Positions 53,273 to 63,379 of a DNA stretch of 64,000 bases are shown here, in pieces; positions within the stretch are counted from its first letter, which is position 1; each line of letters begins with the position of its first letter. This DNA is from Opitutales bacterium (GTDB taxonomy: Bacteria; Verrucomicrobiota; Verrucomicrobiia; Opitutales; JAJFLR01): positions 44,031-108,030 of the forward strand of contig JAJFLR010000030.1 in assembly GCA_021772565.1 (NCBI GenBank). Reading direction: 5' to 3'. The notes under the pieces were generated by a model. It was not told the DNA's origin, did no database searches, and was given only the letters and a program-made list of their open reading frames with translations. A program made the translations under genes and the position numbers.

Positions 53273-54949
53273 TCAATTTTCACTCCGCCAGGATTTAAGA
53301 TAATACTCAAATGCATTTGGGTTATCTAAAGTTGTGATATCGTTGTTTTCAGAGAAAAGTTGATCTTTGCCAAATGCCAAAGAAGCACGAATCAATTCAG
53401 GAGTTATATATTGTGCGCTAACAGATAACGATTCGATTTCATTTAGTTTCTTCTTCAATTTATCAGCAGAATAAAGTGATTGATGCCCACCGAGTATCCA
53501 GCCCCATTCGCCAAATGAAGGCACATTGTCATGGAATGGTACAACAGAAAAACCAGCCTGCTCCCATGTCCTCATAATACAGAGAAATGCTTCTCGTGCG
53601 TGTATGGGCGAAGTCGATTGCTGCACAAATATTCCATCCCTGGCTAACTTCTGGCCAACGTGGGTATAAAATCTTTTTGAATACAACTTGGCTAACTCCA
53701 AAGTCGATGGGTCTGGAAAATCCAGTATAATTACATCAAAACGCCCTGCTGCCTGCTCGACAAATTGTGCTGCATCCAGGTTCAAAATAGAAACTTCAGC
53801 TACAGTTCCGACTTCGTGTCGCATCGGTTGTTTATAATTTTTTACTCGAATTACTTCCTTACCCTTTTCTACAATTGCCCGGTTTTTCAAAACCTTTGTT
53901 TTGGCATGGGACAAACTCCCTTCATTTAACGTTACAAACAATGGGTTCTTCGCGGCTAGATCTGTCATCTCCGGATCCAAATCCACCAACACAACTTCCT
54001 GCACATCGGCGTATTTCAACACTTCTCGCAAAGCCAAACCATCCCCTCCTCCTAAAATCAAAATACGTTCCCGGCGTGGAGCCACAATCATTGCCGGGTG
54101 AACCAAATTTTCGTGATAAATAAATTCGTCGGCACTGTTAAACTGCAGACGGCCATTGATATAACAAGCGACTTCACCCTGAGCATTTTTGGTAACTACA
54201 ATGTGCTGATACTGTGAAGTTGCCTTAAAGACTATGCGGTCACGATATAGATTTTGCTCCGCGTAGCTGGCCCACTTACTGCCTTGTGTAAAAGCAAAGA
54301 CAAGCCCAACCAACAGACAGATAATACATATGCCTATTTCTTTGCTATAACGAACCAGTTTCCAGAAATAGGCTAGCGTTATACCAGCAGTTGTTAGATT
54401 AATAATTCCTAACAATATGGCAGACTCGACCAAAGTAAAATAACGAGACAGGACAAATATCCAAAAAAACGCACCGGCTAGTGAACCGATATAATCCATC
54501 TTCAGAATCTTAGCCAGATTCACTTTTAAATCTTTTGCGTAGGCTTGGTTGATGCGCGTTATGAGTGGAATTTCAAAACCAATTAACAGCCCAATACTGC
54601 ATATAAAAAAATACTGAACAAATACGTAATACATATTAAACTGGCTGTAAGCATTCAATAAAGCAATCGGCCCAAGCCCACCTAATATTCCCAGAATAAT
54701 TTCAGAGACCAACAGCTTATCGAGCAAATGTTTGTCCTTCAGGTATTTTTGTAAATCGGCACCAATCCCCATAAAGAACAACATAACGCCGATGATAATA
54801 GCCCATTGACGAACAGAATTTCCCAATAAATCAGAAGCAATTCGACTAAAGGTATACTCATACGCCAAACCACAGCCACCCATGATGAACATGGTTAGTC
54901 CAAGTACATAACTCTCTGACAAACGAAATCTATGGTAATTGTTTAACAC
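53273..54949 (-). CDS. speE: Membrane-fused spermidine/spermine synthase
   Basis: The 558-residue protein has a membrane part of seven or eight helices (about residues 12-225), then a soluble aminopropyltransferase domain. The latter has D-E-F-I-Y-H-E-N-L-V-H-P-A-M near residue 275, the AdoMet site L-I-L-G-G-G-D-G-L-A-L-R-E-V-L near residue 297, V-D-L-D-P-E near 319 and the catalytic D-F-P-D-P near 400. It would transfer aminopropyl groups from decarboxylated AdoMet, the SpeD product, to putrescine or another amine at the membrane. It is on the same strand as the PspA/SpeD cluster, separated by the PEP-CTERM cassettes and RT debris (3.2 kb). Confidence 0.9.
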   Translation of the reverse strand: MLNNYHRFRLSESYVLGLTMFIMGGCGLAYEYTFSRIASDLLGNSVRQWAIIIGVMLFFMGIGADLQKYLKDKHLLDKLLVSEIILGILGGLGPIALLNAYSQFNMYYVFVQYFFICSIGLLIGFEIPLITRINQAYAKDLKVNLAKILKMDYIGSLAGAFFWIFVLSRYFTLVESAILLGIINLTTAGITLAYFWKLVRYSKEIGICIICLLVGLVFAFTQGSKWASYAEQNLYRDRIVFKATSQYQHIVVTKNAQGEVACYINGRLQFNSADEFIYHENLVHPAMIVAPRRERILILGGGDGLALREVLKYADVQEVVLVDLDPEMTDLAAKNPLFVTLNEGSLSHAKTKVLKNRAIVEKGKEVIRVKNYKQPMRHEVGTVAEVSILNLDAAQFVEQAAGRFDVIILDFPDPSTLELAKLYSKRFYTHVGQKLARDGIFVQQSTSPIHAREAFLCIMRTWEQAGFSVVPFHDNVPSFGEWGWILGGHQSLYSADKLKKKLNEIESLSVSAQYITPELIRASLAFGKDQLFSENNDITTLDNPNAFEYYLKSWRSEN

Positions 54950-55182
54950 AAAAATACTTCCTGCCTATAATAACTTTTTTGATCTTTTGCAAAATTACAC
55001 TTTGCCTTAAATTGGAAATTACAAACAAAGATTCAATTATCTTTAGACAACAACTTAATTACAACACAATACAATTCGGGTGCAAATAACAGTGCGGGTC
55101 AGCCAAAAAAAGTTGAGAAAAAGCTGTAATTTTGAAACTGCTTCTCAATAAATGCAGGCATAAAAAAAATAACCCTGAATGA
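54950..55182. other. Upstream region of the spermidine synthase gene
   Basis: AT-rich leader between the spermidine synthase start and a transposase remnant. It should contain the promoter for the leftward cluster. I see no clear boxes and no gene. Confidence 0.4.
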
Positions 55183-55530
55183 AAAAAAATATTAATTGAA
55201 AAACTGCGTAAGCAACCGCAGTTACTTGAGCGATTCGAAGCGATAATGGAACTGTCCAGTGAGTACACTGATCAGAGTATTACAACAGCTGATCAGGTTG
55301 AGGTATTATTAATTGAGGAGGTCAGAAAGTCTGATAATCAGACCCTGTGTTGTTGGAGAGAAAATACTGAGGAAAAAATAGCTCAAAAAACAAAGCTGGA
55401 ATACCCGGAAGTAAAACATCGGGAAAAAAAACTGAAGTGGTGGACAACTTTTGTAGAAGTCTTAGTGATGGGTCGTATTTGGCGAAGTGATACAAAAAGT
55501 TATCTACGCGTATTAAGCGAAAGTATCTGA
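55183..55530 (+). pseudogene. N-terminal fragment of a transposase (ISKra4/UPF0236-like)
   Basis: The frame, open from 55183 and continuing past an internal ATG at 55246, reads L-I-E-K-L-R-K-Q-P-Q-L-L-E-R-F, L-L-I-E-E-V-R-K-S-D-N-Q-T-L and E-Y-P-E-V-K-H-R-E-K-K-L-K-W-W-T-T-F. These are the start of an ISKra4-type transposase, before the catalytic domain. It stops at 55530 where the conserved Arg/Cys region should begin; scraps in another frame follow to about 55640. There is no catalytic domain, so it is inactive. Confidence 0.55.
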
Positions 55531-55965
55531 ATCCGAACACGAGGTTGTTCAATAGAACTGCTGGCTGACTAATTTCAATTGTATGCAGAACGCATATGTA
55601 AGCGAATTTTCAATAATCTATTCTACTTGGAAGGATTCGGTAATTTTAATATTTATAGTTTGCTAGTTTAGCATGTTGTTAGTCTGTCTAAACTGAAATC
55701 GTTGACGGTATAGCGGTGTTGTTTTTATGGAAATTGTGTTCTACAATTTGCTAGTATGCAACCTAATGGTGAGGTGAAATCAAAACCTAATCACTTATTG
55801 GTATTGCTGGATTGAAACGATTGTATCTCTTATTTACTGATTTGTATTTTAGAAGTAATCTGTTGCTCTATGCTTTTTAATTTTGTTCCTTGCACTACAA
55901 ATGCTATTGTATTAATTGAAGATTAGGGTTTTTTGTAAGTTATAAAATACTTCAAAAATTAAGTT
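55531..55965. other. AT-rich region without a gene
   Basis: Decayed transposase sequence to about 55640, then AT-rich sequence with no open frame or repeat that I can recognise. The last 100 bases should carry the promoter of the PhoD-like gene. Confidence 0.4.
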
Positions 55966-57456
55966 ATGATAAAATTAGGACCAATATTAAGTTTTCGTGG
56001 ATGTGCTGATAACCAATGGAATATTAGTATTTTAATTGTATCAGATGAAAATAATTCCATCTCATGGAATATTAAAGGGAATAATAACATTTCTCATGTA
56101 GATCCAAAGATTTTAGATTCAGCAAATAACTTCCAATTTTTAAGATACGATATTTCTGTATCTCAGTCCAATGAAGAACAATATGTTGAGTATCGATTTG
56201 ATGAAATAGCTGCCAGATTTGTTGTACCTCCGGTTGGCAATAACCCTAATTTGTTTTACTGCTCCTGTAATGGGTTTTCATCGAGTAAATTGGTTAAGTC
56301 ATTTAGAGGTGACAAAGACAGACTGTGGAAAATTGCCAGTGAAAAACATCAAAGCAACCCTTATCATATTTTATTGATGGGGGGAGATCAAATTTATGCA
56401 GATGAAATTTGGGAACTCAATTCACCATTAAAAAAATGGCACGAGCTTTCTTATCGTAGGGCAAATAAAAGATCTTTTAACAATCGAATGCAGCAATTTA
56501 CAGATAAGTTTTATTTTGATCTCTATTGCAGTCGTTGGAACTATAAGTATGTAAAGCGAATGCTGGCTTCTGTTCCTACAGTTATGATGTGGGATGATCA
56601 TGATATATTTGACGGTTGGGGTTCATATCCTGAAGAGCGTCAAAATTGTGATGTTTTTCAAGGGATATTTCAAATTGCAAAAAAATATTTCAGGTTGTTT
56701 CAGCAGCAAATTGCAAAAGATGAAAAACATCCCAGTAACCTTCACAGCAATAACTTTAGTTTGGGTTTTGAAGTTGGTACTACGAAAATATTGACTTTGG
56801 ATATGCGGTCAGAACGCACCCTTTCTCAAATTATGACTCAAGAACATTGGAATAGAATTTTTGATTGGACAGAATCAATAGGTGTTGAGAAAAAAAATAA
56901 TCACCTATTTGTAATGTCTAGTATACCGATTGTTTATCCAAATTTTAATAAAATAGAACGATTACTTGGTTGGATTCCGGGACAACAATCAATTGAAGAC
57001 GATATTCACGATCATTGGAGTAGTCGATTACATTTAAATGAGCGACATCGAATCATTCATCGATTATTTAACTTCTCACAAGAAAAGAACATTAGAGTAA
57101 CACTTCTATCTGGAGATGTTCATGTAGGTGCGGTAGGAATAATTAAATCTGACAGAGGTAAGCTTGATAATTCTTCGGTAATCAACCAATTAACATCATC
57201 AGGAATTATTCACCCCGCACCGCCAAAACTGCTTCTATTTGCTTTGGAAAAATTGCTCGATAAAGAAGAAGAGGATAGGGGTATCACTAGTGAAATGCTC
57301 TATTTTCCGGGAACAAGACGGCGGTATATTGGAAAACGCAATTGGCTCAGCATTGAACCTGATACTGATTCTGGAAAAAATCGTTATTGGGCTAACTGGA
57401 TTGTTGAAGGAGAAGAAGATGAACCGTATACAAAAGTTATACATCCTATTGCATAA
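55966..57456 (+). CDS. PhoD-like metallophosphoesterase
   Basis: The 496-residue protein has the PhoD-like phosphoesterase motifs F-Y-C-S-C-N-G-F near residue 100, L-L-M-G-G-D-Q-I-Y-A-D-E-I near 140, V-M-M-W-D-D-H-D-I-F-D-G-W near 206 and the final L-S-G-D-V-H-V-G near 383. These are the metal-site Asp, Asn/His and His residues of the family. No signal peptide is evident, so unlike Bacillus PhoD it is probably cytoplasmic; the N-terminal 90 residues form a beta-rich Ig-like domain. Substrate unknown. It is five bases before an SGNH hydrolase gene and is surely co-transcribed. Confidence 0.88.
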   Translation: MIKLGPILSFRGCADNQWNISILIVSDENNSISWNIKGNNNISHVDPKILDSANNFQFLRYDISVSQSNEEQYVEYRFDEIAARFVVPPVGNNPNLFYCSCNGFSSSKLVKSFRGDKDRLWKIASEKHQSNPYHILLMGGDQIYADEIWELNSPLKKWHELSYRRANKRSFNNRMQQFTDKFYFDLYCSRWNYKYVKRMLASVPTVMMWDDHDIFDGWGSYPEERQNCDVFQGIFQIAKKYFRLFQQQIAKDEKHPSNLHSNNFSLGFEVGTTKILTLDMRSERTLSQIMTQEHWNRIFDWTESIGVEKKNNHLFVMSSIPIVYPNFNKIERLLGWIPGQQSIEDDIHDHWSSRLHLNERHRIIHRLFNFSQEKNIRVTLLSGDVHVGAVGIIKSDRGKLDNSSVINQLTSSGIIHPAPPKLLLFALEKLLDKEEEDRGITSEMLYFPGTRRRYIGKRNWLSIEPDTDSGKNRYWANWIVEGEEDEPYTKVIHPIA

Positions 57457-57461
57457 TAAAA

Positions 57462-58244
57462 ATGCCTACAAGAAAGCGTAGAAGACCCTACAATAAACTT
57501 GCTGATTTTAAAAAATCTTTAAAAGAAAATCCTGATTATCCAGTGATATTGTCTGAAGGTGATTCCTGGTTTGCTTTACCAACAAGAATGAATGTTATTG
57601 ATCACTTATGTCGAATTGGGAAGTATAATTTATTTAGGATCGAGCATAGTGGTGATGAAATATTATCAATTTTATCTGGAAAGCAAAAAAGAACACTCCG
57701 TAAGATTCTGAAGGAGTTTAATTTTGATTTTATTTTATTTAGCGGTGGTGGAAATGATATAGTTGGTGAAGAATTTGCATCCTTATTAAAAAAAATATAT
57801 CCGGGAGATCCGTGGCAAAAAGCACTTAACAAGAGCAGGTTCAAGCGAAGATTAGCGCAAATTAAATTGGCCTACCAAGATCTCATTGATATGCGAAATG
57901 ACATTGTTCCTCATGCTAAAATTATTACGCACGCCTATGATTATCCTATTCCGAGTAATAAAGGAATTCGAATTTTAGGGAAAAATATTTTTGGACCCTG
58001 GATGAAGCCATATATGAAGAAAGCGGGAATTGTTAATCAAGCTGATCAAAATGCATTGGCTAAAGAATTAATCGATCAATTTCATAAAACTATAAATAGT
58101 TTGGAACAGCATAATAAAAATTTTATAGTTTTAGATACACTAGGCACACTATTAAATAATGAGTGGGGTGATGAGATTCATCCAACCCGTCCAGGCTTTA
58201 TTAAAATTGCCAGAATGTTTAAAGAAGAAATTGGAAAAACATAA
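57462..58244 (+). CDS. SGNH/GDSL-type hydrolase
   Basis: The 260-residue protein has block I S-E-G-D-S-W-F near residue 30 (nucleophile Ser), block III G-G-G-N-D-I-V near residue 94 (oxyanion Asn) and block V D-E-I-H-P-T-R-P-G-F near residue 236 (catalytic Asp and His). Family members are esterases, lipases and deacylases. It begins with a very basic stretch (R-K-R-R-R-P) and has no signal peptide. It is translated directly after the PhoD-like gene, so the two may act on one phospho-ester or lipid-like substrate in sequence. Confidence 0.88.
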   Translation: MPTRKRRRPYNKLADFKKSLKENPDYPVILSEGDSWFALPTRMNVIDHLCRIGKYNLFRIEHSGDEILSILSGKQKRTLRKILKEFNFDFILFSGGGNDIVGEEFASLLKKIYPGDPWQKALNKSRFKRRLAQIKLAYQDLIDMRNDIVPHAKIITHAYDYPIPSNKGIRILGKNIFGPWMKPYMKKAGIVNQADQNALAKELIDQFHKTINSLEQHNKNFIVLDTLGTLLNNEWGDEIHPTRPGFIKIARMFKEEIGKT

Positions 58245-58308
58245 TTTTATTATATGGTATAATGAAATTCCCTTAGTTTTTTTCGCATGTAATTAGAATA
58301 AACATTCA

Positions 58309-59451
58309 ATGGATCTTATTAAAAAAATCTACCGTTATTTGATAGGGGATTCACGCCTAAATCCAGTTGAACAAAGACTTCTCAATGCGATTACTTTACT
58401 AAATGGAATCTCTAGTTTAGGTGGGACATTTTCTCCAGCAAATCATGAACAGCCAGTTTTAATGATTATACACCTGGCTTCTGCGACTGGGTTTTTCTCG
58501 ATATACTATTTATCAAGATTTAGGAAATTATATTCTTTGGCTTTCTGGCCAACGGTCTTGTTAATGGTAATGTTTCTCGGTATCAATTTTATTTTTAATG
58601 CCGGGATTAATGGAGGTGCTCATTATTATCTATTAGCGGCATTCGTCATTGCAGTTATTTTAGCCAAAAGTAAGTTCCGTATCTGGTCAACTTTTGTATT
58701 ATTTTTAGCGGTTACACTTTTTCTAATCGTTTTTGAAATGAGAAACCCAGATTTAATAATTCCGCATATGAACATGACTGATCGTTATGAAGATGTGATG
58801 TCAAATTTCCTGTTTGTGCAAATTTTGATCGGTGTAATAATTTTAATCTTAATGCGTAATCTTAACATTGAAAGAGATAAGTCAGAGCAACTACTGCAAT
58901 TAGAAACCTGCTTCTATCAGTTCGATGAAATTATAACACAGCATAATTTAGAGAAAATTAAAACTATCGGTGATTCATATATGGCTGCTGGTGGACTGCC
59001 AAATTATAGCTCTACCCATGCAGTCGATATGGTGCTTGCGGCTTTGGAGATGCAATCAATCTCACAGGGTCATCAGAAGATTAATTCAGACAGCGATGAT
59101 CTAATTTGGCGTCATCGTATAGGTTATTCATACAGGGCCGCTTTTTGCGGGTGTTATCGAGGTAAGTAAATTTGCCCTATGATGTATGGGGCGATACAGT
59201 AAATCTAGCAGCTCGACATGAATCGAGTGGGGTGGCTAATAGAGTCAATATATCAAAAGATACATATGAATTAGTTAAAGAGTTTTTCAGCCGTACAAGT
59301 AGAGGGCAAATAAGCATAAAAAAATAAGGGAGATGTTGAAATGTTTTTAGTTGATTCTATTAATCCGGAATTATCATTGGGACAAAATTGTATTGTACCA
59401 AATGAAAAGTTTTGGGAGAAATATAAAAAATTATATGCTCTATCTGATTAA
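58309..59451 (+). pseudogene. Class III adenylate/guanylate cyclase, decayed by deletion and frameshifts
   Basis: The first frame (58309-59169) gives a membrane sensor part of about six helices (residues 28-190). It then jumps from E-R-D-K-S-E-Q-L-L-Q-L straight to E-T-C-F-Y-Q-F-D-E-I-I, without the front half of the cyclase domain (metal-binding F-x-D-I-x-G-F-T). The later part I-K-T-I-G-D-S-Y-M-A-A-G-G-L-P is intact. In other frames the rest is visible: D-V-W-G-D-T-V-N-L-A-A-R-H-E-S-S-G and [13 protein letters not shown] with a stop at 59449-59451. With the first metal Asp missing it cannot be active. Confidence 0.8.
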
Positions 59452-61931
59452 GCTTTTTTATCAGCATCATCAATTAATACGTCGGGAATAACTTTGATAA
59501 TCGCATCAACAAGATCCTGTCTTCTAATTGGTTTAGAAATATAGTGATTCATTCCCGCAGCCAGGCATTTTTCATGATCACCATCGAGTGCGTTAGCCGT
59601 AATTGCAATAATCGGAGTGAATTGTTTAGACATTAATTCCATCTCTCTAATTTTTTTAGTAGCGACAAGACCATCCATTTTTGGCATTTGAATATCCATT
59701 AGTACTAGATCATATTTATTTCCATGATATAATTTTATAGCTTCGACTCCATCACTAGCAGTTGTGACTTCATGTCCCCAATTGATTAGATGTGCTGTGG
59801 CGATTCTCTGATTTACCATATTATCTTCTGCCAGTAGAATATTGAGCTTTTTATGCTTCGGTTCTTTATCAGTGTTACTAATTATTTTAAAAACAGTACC
59901 TTTATTCTTATTAGATTTAGTTTTACCCAATACATTTAGAATGTTATTTAGTAATGTTGATTGTTTTATTGGTTTAGAGAGTTGTGCGTTAATGTTCAAT
60001 GTATCACAAACTTCGTTCATATCTTCAGTTACAGATGAAGTCAGCATAATGATTTTTAAATTTCCAAGAGAATCAATTTTCCTGATTTTATTAATTAATT
60101 GAATACCATCTTCGTTTGGCATATTTAAATCAGAAATTAATAATGAATATGGGATATTATTATTTATTGCATTAATTAATTCTTCTTTTGCTTCTTTGGC
60201 GTTACTAAAAACAGTCAATTCCATATCCCAATGTAAAATAATCTCCTGAAGTATTTTTCTGTTAGTAGCATTATCATCAACAACCATTACTTTAATATCT
60301 CTTAGAGTATTGATAGTAAAATTTGGTTTACCGGCAGTTTTAATTTGATAATTTAGAGAAAAGTGAAAATTACTACCCATACCAAAATCACTATCAATTT
60401 TAAGATCACCACCCATAAGGTTGATCAATTTTGAGGTTATCGCGAGTCCAAGACCGGTGCCGCCAAATTTTCGAGTTGTTGATGAATCAGCTTGTTCAAA
60501 AGCATTAAAAATTTTTGATTGTTGGTCTGTTGATAAACCAATTCCAGTATCTTTGACCATAAAGCAAAGTTCAATAGAATCTTCTGTTATTTTGTCAGCA
60601 TGAACGTGCAGCATCACTTCACCATACTCCGTAAATTTGATAGCATTGCCGACTAAGTTTACAATAACTTGATTGAGTCTGTGAGGATCACCAAATAGTA
60701 GTTGAGGGACTTTTGAAGAAACGTAAAGCCCGAGCTCTAAATTTTTCTTATGTGCCATCTCAGCAAATGTAGTTAGTGTATCGCCGAGTGATTCACGCAC
60801 ATCAAAATTTATATTTTCCAATCGAATTTTCCCCGATTCAATTTTTGAATAATCGAGGATACTGTTTAATAGATAAAATAATAAATCAGCTGAAGTTTTT
60901 ATAGTAGTGAGAAATTCTCTTTGTTTAGTGTCTAAATTTGTTTCTAACGCTAGTTCACACATACCAATTATACCATTGAGTGGAGTTCTGATTTCATGAC
61001 TCATGACAGCGAGAAATTCACTTTTCGCTTTTACACCATCTTCAGCTTTTTCTTTAGCAATAGTTAATTCTTCTTGGTAGTCTAATAGTTCTTTTTCCTG
61101 TGCATCACGTTTATCTCTAGACTCTTTAAGACGATTTGCCATTGTATTAAAGCTATTTGCCAGGTCACCAAATTCGTCATTTCTTTTTAAATTTATATTA
61201 TAATCATAATTGCCTTCACCTAGTTTCTTATTTGCATTAACTAATAAATTTATTGGTTCAACCAATGTTTTAGAAAATAGAAGTGCCAATATACTTGAAA
61301 AAAGTACGGTAAAAACAGTTACAAAAATTATATTATACTGTTTAGCGCGAATATGATTATAGAAAAAATTGATATTTCGATCAGCCTGAAGAATCCCCAC
61401 AACATCTTTTTCACTATTAAATATCGGTGCACACGCGGATATCCAAAGGCCTTCCGAATCTTTATAAATACCTGAAGAAGTTGCGGTGCCTTGTAATGCA
61501 TTAATTTGAAATGATTGAGTTTCATATCGATTGCCTATAAAGAATTCTCCTGTATTATCCGGGTCAGACATTACAACAAATTCCAACTCATTTCTGCTGT
61601 CTATGCCAACAACTGGTCTTAGTGTATAGATTGGACTGCCCTTACCAATTAGTTTATTTTGTCTTTTTATGGTTTTAAGCTGTGATTGAATAAACTCAAA
61701 TTCTTCCAGGTTGGGTATATTTCTATTTTCATCCAAATAAATTATCTGATGTAAATCACCGTTTATAAATGGTGCCGAAGATTTTACAATTGCCAGTAAT
61801 TCTTTGCGCAGTGAATTTTCTAAATCTTCTTTAGTCTGTTTGTAGATAATGAAAGAGCATAATCCTACTGAAATACTAACAAGTAGAATTGAGTATAATG
61901 TGAGTCTGAGGTTGAATCTAAATCGAATCAT
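59448..61931 (-). CDS. Hybrid histidine kinase with HAMP and two receiver domains
   Basis: The 827-residue membrane protein has TM1 (about residues 9-28), a periplasmic sensor (about 30-195) ending with the Cache-like [16 protein letters not shown] and [11 protein letters not shown]2 (about 198-218) and HAMP (about 220-272). HisKA has H312 in [11 protein letters not shown], HATPase has [11 protein letters not shown], receiver 1 has D601 in I-S-D-L-N-M-P and receiver 2 has D746 in L-M-D-I-Q-M-P. No HPt domain is present. It is the third gene of a leftward run behind a small secreted protein and an outer-membrane protein, which may make its signal. Confidence 0.93.
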   Translation of the reverse strand: MIRFRFNLRLTLYSILLVSISVGLCSFIIYKQTKEDLENSLRKELLAIVKSSAPFINGDLHQIIYLDENRNIPNLEEFEFIQSQLKTIKRQNKLIGKGSPIYTLRPVVGIDSRNELEFVVMSDPDNTGEFFIGNRYETQSFQINALQGTATSSGIYKDSEGLWISACAPIFNSEKDVVGILQADRNINFFYNHIRAKQYNIIFVTVFTVLFSSILALLFSKTLVEPINLLVNANKKLGEGNYDYNINLKRNDEFGDLANSFNTMANRLKESRDKRDAQEKELLDYQEELTIAKEKAEDGVKAKSEFLAVMSHEIRTPLNGIIGMCELALETNLDTKQREFLTTIKTSADLLFYLLNSILDYSKIESGKIRLENINFDVRESLGDTLTTFAEMAHKKNLELGLYVSSKVPQLLFGDPHRLNQVIVNLVGNAIKFTEYGEVMLHVHADKITEDSIELCFMVKDTGIGLSTDQQSKIFNAFEQADSSTTRKFGGTGLGLAITSKLINLMGGDLKIDSDFGMGSNFHFSLNYQIKTAGKPNFTINTLRDIKVMVVDDNATNRKILQEIILHWDMELTVFSNAKEAKEELINAINNNIPYSLLISDLNMPNEDGIQLINKIRKIDSLGNLKIIMLTSSVTEDMNEVCDTLNINAQLSKPIKQSTLLNNILNVLGKTKSNKNKGTVFKIISNTDKEPKHKKLNILLAEDNMVNQRIATAHLINWGHEVTTASDGVEAIKLYHGNKYDLVLMDIQMPKMDGLVATKKIREMELMSKQFTPIIAITANALDGDHEKCLAAGMNHYISKPIRRQDLVDAIIKVIPDVLIDDADKKA

Positions 61932-61947
61932 TTTAGAAATTCAAAAT

Positions 61948-62802
61948 TTAGAAGACATTGCTGAAGGAAAAGCTAAAGATCGTTTTTTGCCCGGTGTTTT
62001 CTCCATCAAGAGTTCTCGCTACTAAAAATGAGATAATTTTATTTTTAGAAAATATGTAACTTAAACTCGCTTCTGCATTATGTGAGATTTCATTTAATTC
62101 TGGAAATCTGGATGGATTAAATAAGGGGTCGTCAATTGATATTCCTGAGGAAGCTTTGTTGAAACTATAGACAAGATTGACTGATAATTTATCAATAATA
62201 TTTTGATATAATCCAGCTGATATTGAAATTTGGTTCGGTACTTTATGATTGAATATCTTATAATTAATTGAACTGAATAAGCCAAAATTTTCAGTTAGAC
62301 TTTTCCCTATTAAAATTGAATTGTTTATGCCTGAAGCACCATCGCCGATAGCGGATACAACACCAACATCGTAAGTGCCTTCAATTATTATAGCTGAGCG
62401 AAATGTTAGAGTCGGCAAAAATTTATTTCTTTGGGTGAATTCATTAAGAAGTAACCATTTAAGTCCAACATGAGTATCAATTAGGCCATCAGAACCTGTG
62501 CCGTTTGCATCAGATTTAGCATAACCGAGCCGTAAATCTAATGAAAATTCCGGAGTGAATGCGTAGTCTAAATCTAATGAAACTGTTTCCTGTTCAATCC
62601 GGTTTGCCAAAGTAGCTTTTTTATTACCTCTCCAAAAGTTACTAAACGATTCAAACGTATAACTCACTGTAGTGTTAAATTCATTTGGAGTCGATATCCA
62701 GGGTGAGTGAGCATAAATTAAATTACCAGAAGTTAATGCTAATAATGAAATAAGTAGATTAAATGAGTTATGAAAATTATTTATATTTTTTTGCAGTCGC
62801 AT
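61948..62802 (-). CDS. Outer-membrane beta-barrel protein (transporter-like)
   Basis: The 284-residue protein has a signal peptide (about residues 1-31, ending I-Y-A-H). Regular alternating strands of 10-12 residues follow up to a C-terminal Phe (F-S-F-S-N-V-F), the usual barrel signature. Residues S-L-D-L-D-Y-A-F-T-P-E-F-S-L-D-L-R-L-G-Y are a typical strand-turn-strand unit. Similar proteins are annotated as putative transporters or phenol-degradation-type MetA channels; I cannot choose. It lies 17 bases upstream of the hybrid kinase gene and two bases after the small secreted protein gene. Confidence 0.75.
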   Translation of the reverse strand: MRLQKNINNFHNSFNLLISLLALTSGNLIYAHSPWISTPNEFNTTVSYTFESFSNFWRGNKKATLANRIEQETVSLDLDYAFTPEFSLDLRLGYAKSDANGTGSDGLIDTHVGLKWLLLNEFTQRNKFLPTLTFRSAIIIEGTYDVGVVSAIGDGASGINNSILIGKSLTENFGLFSSINYKIFNHKVPNQISISAGLYQNIIDKLSVNLVYSFNKASSGISIDDPLFNPSRFPELNEISHNAEASLSYIFSKNKIISFLVARTLDGENTGQKTIFSFSFSNVF

Positions 62803-62803
62803 A

Positions 62804-63199
62804 TCATCTAGCTTTATTTGTGTCTAAAGAAATGTGAAATCTTATCTTCAAATAATAAATTAGTGCTTCCATTTCTTTGAAATTAATTTTACCGGCTAAC
62901 GCAGGAAGTTTTGTTTTTATTTTAGCTCTTTTAGGTAATTTACTTTGAAGTTTTAGCAGATCTATATTTTGGGTTTTTTTTAAAGTTGGATAGTCTCCCA
63001 ATGAAACTTTGCCGACAAAAACCTGCTTCCCTAATTGATATTTATCTATTATTATACTGGTAGGCGGTCGGGTAAGTCTCGCAACATAACTTCCTGATGC
63101 GTTTACATTTATTGGATATAGGGAAATGAATATTAATATAAAATTATAGATTAATACTGGTTTGAAGTGGTTAGAGTTTAGCAGTGTGTAGCTCATCAA
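62804..63199 (-). CDS. Small secreted protein, possibly a heme-less cytochrome c-like
   Basis: The 131-residue protein has a hydrophobic signal segment (about residues 16-35) and a mature part Y-V-A-R-L-T-R-P-P-T-S, G-K-Q-V-F-V-G-K near residue 59, L-Q-S-K-L-P-K-R-A-K, L-P-A-L-A-G-K-I near residue 98 and a last helix M-E-A-L-I-Y-Y-L-K-I-R-F. The K-Q-V-F-x-G-K start and the final E-A-L-x-Y-Y-L-x-x-R-F helix look like a class I cytochrome c, but there is no CxxCH, so no covalent heme. It is two bases before the outer-membrane protein gene. Confidence 0.6.
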   Translation of the reverse strand: MMSYTLLNSNHFKPVLIYNFILIFISLYPINVNASGSYVARLTRPPTSIIIDKYQLGKQVFVGKVSLGDYPTLKKTQNIDLLKLQSKLPKRAKIKTKLPALAGKINFKEMEALIYYLKIRFHISLDTNKAR

Positions 63200-63360
63200 A
63201 GAAAATTATTATTAATAATATTATGCTTGTACTAGCAAGTTAAAATTTTTTCGATATCATTTTGAAATTTATACCAGCAGGTAGACATGTTCTTCTGTTA
63301 AGAACGTCGAAGTATATTTTCATCAATGAGTTAAAATTTAGCTGGACAACCCCCCCTAAA

Positions 63361-63379
63361 CCCACCATGTTATGGTGGG
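63361..63379 (+). promoter_or_regulatory. Perfect hairpin directly before the second DUF4338 gene
   Basis: cccaccat (63361-63368) and atggtggg (63372-63379) are exact reverse complements with loop gtt. The start codon follows at 63380 with no base between. It corresponds to the imperfect hairpin 35889-35916 in the first copy. A run of C (63350-63356) lies just before it. 63200-63360 is otherwise AT-rich and shows no gene. Confidence 0.65.

Noticed and set aside
55183..55530. Functional small protein of 94 residues
   Set aside because: The open frame extends upstream without a start and matches the beginning of a transposase, so it is a fragment.
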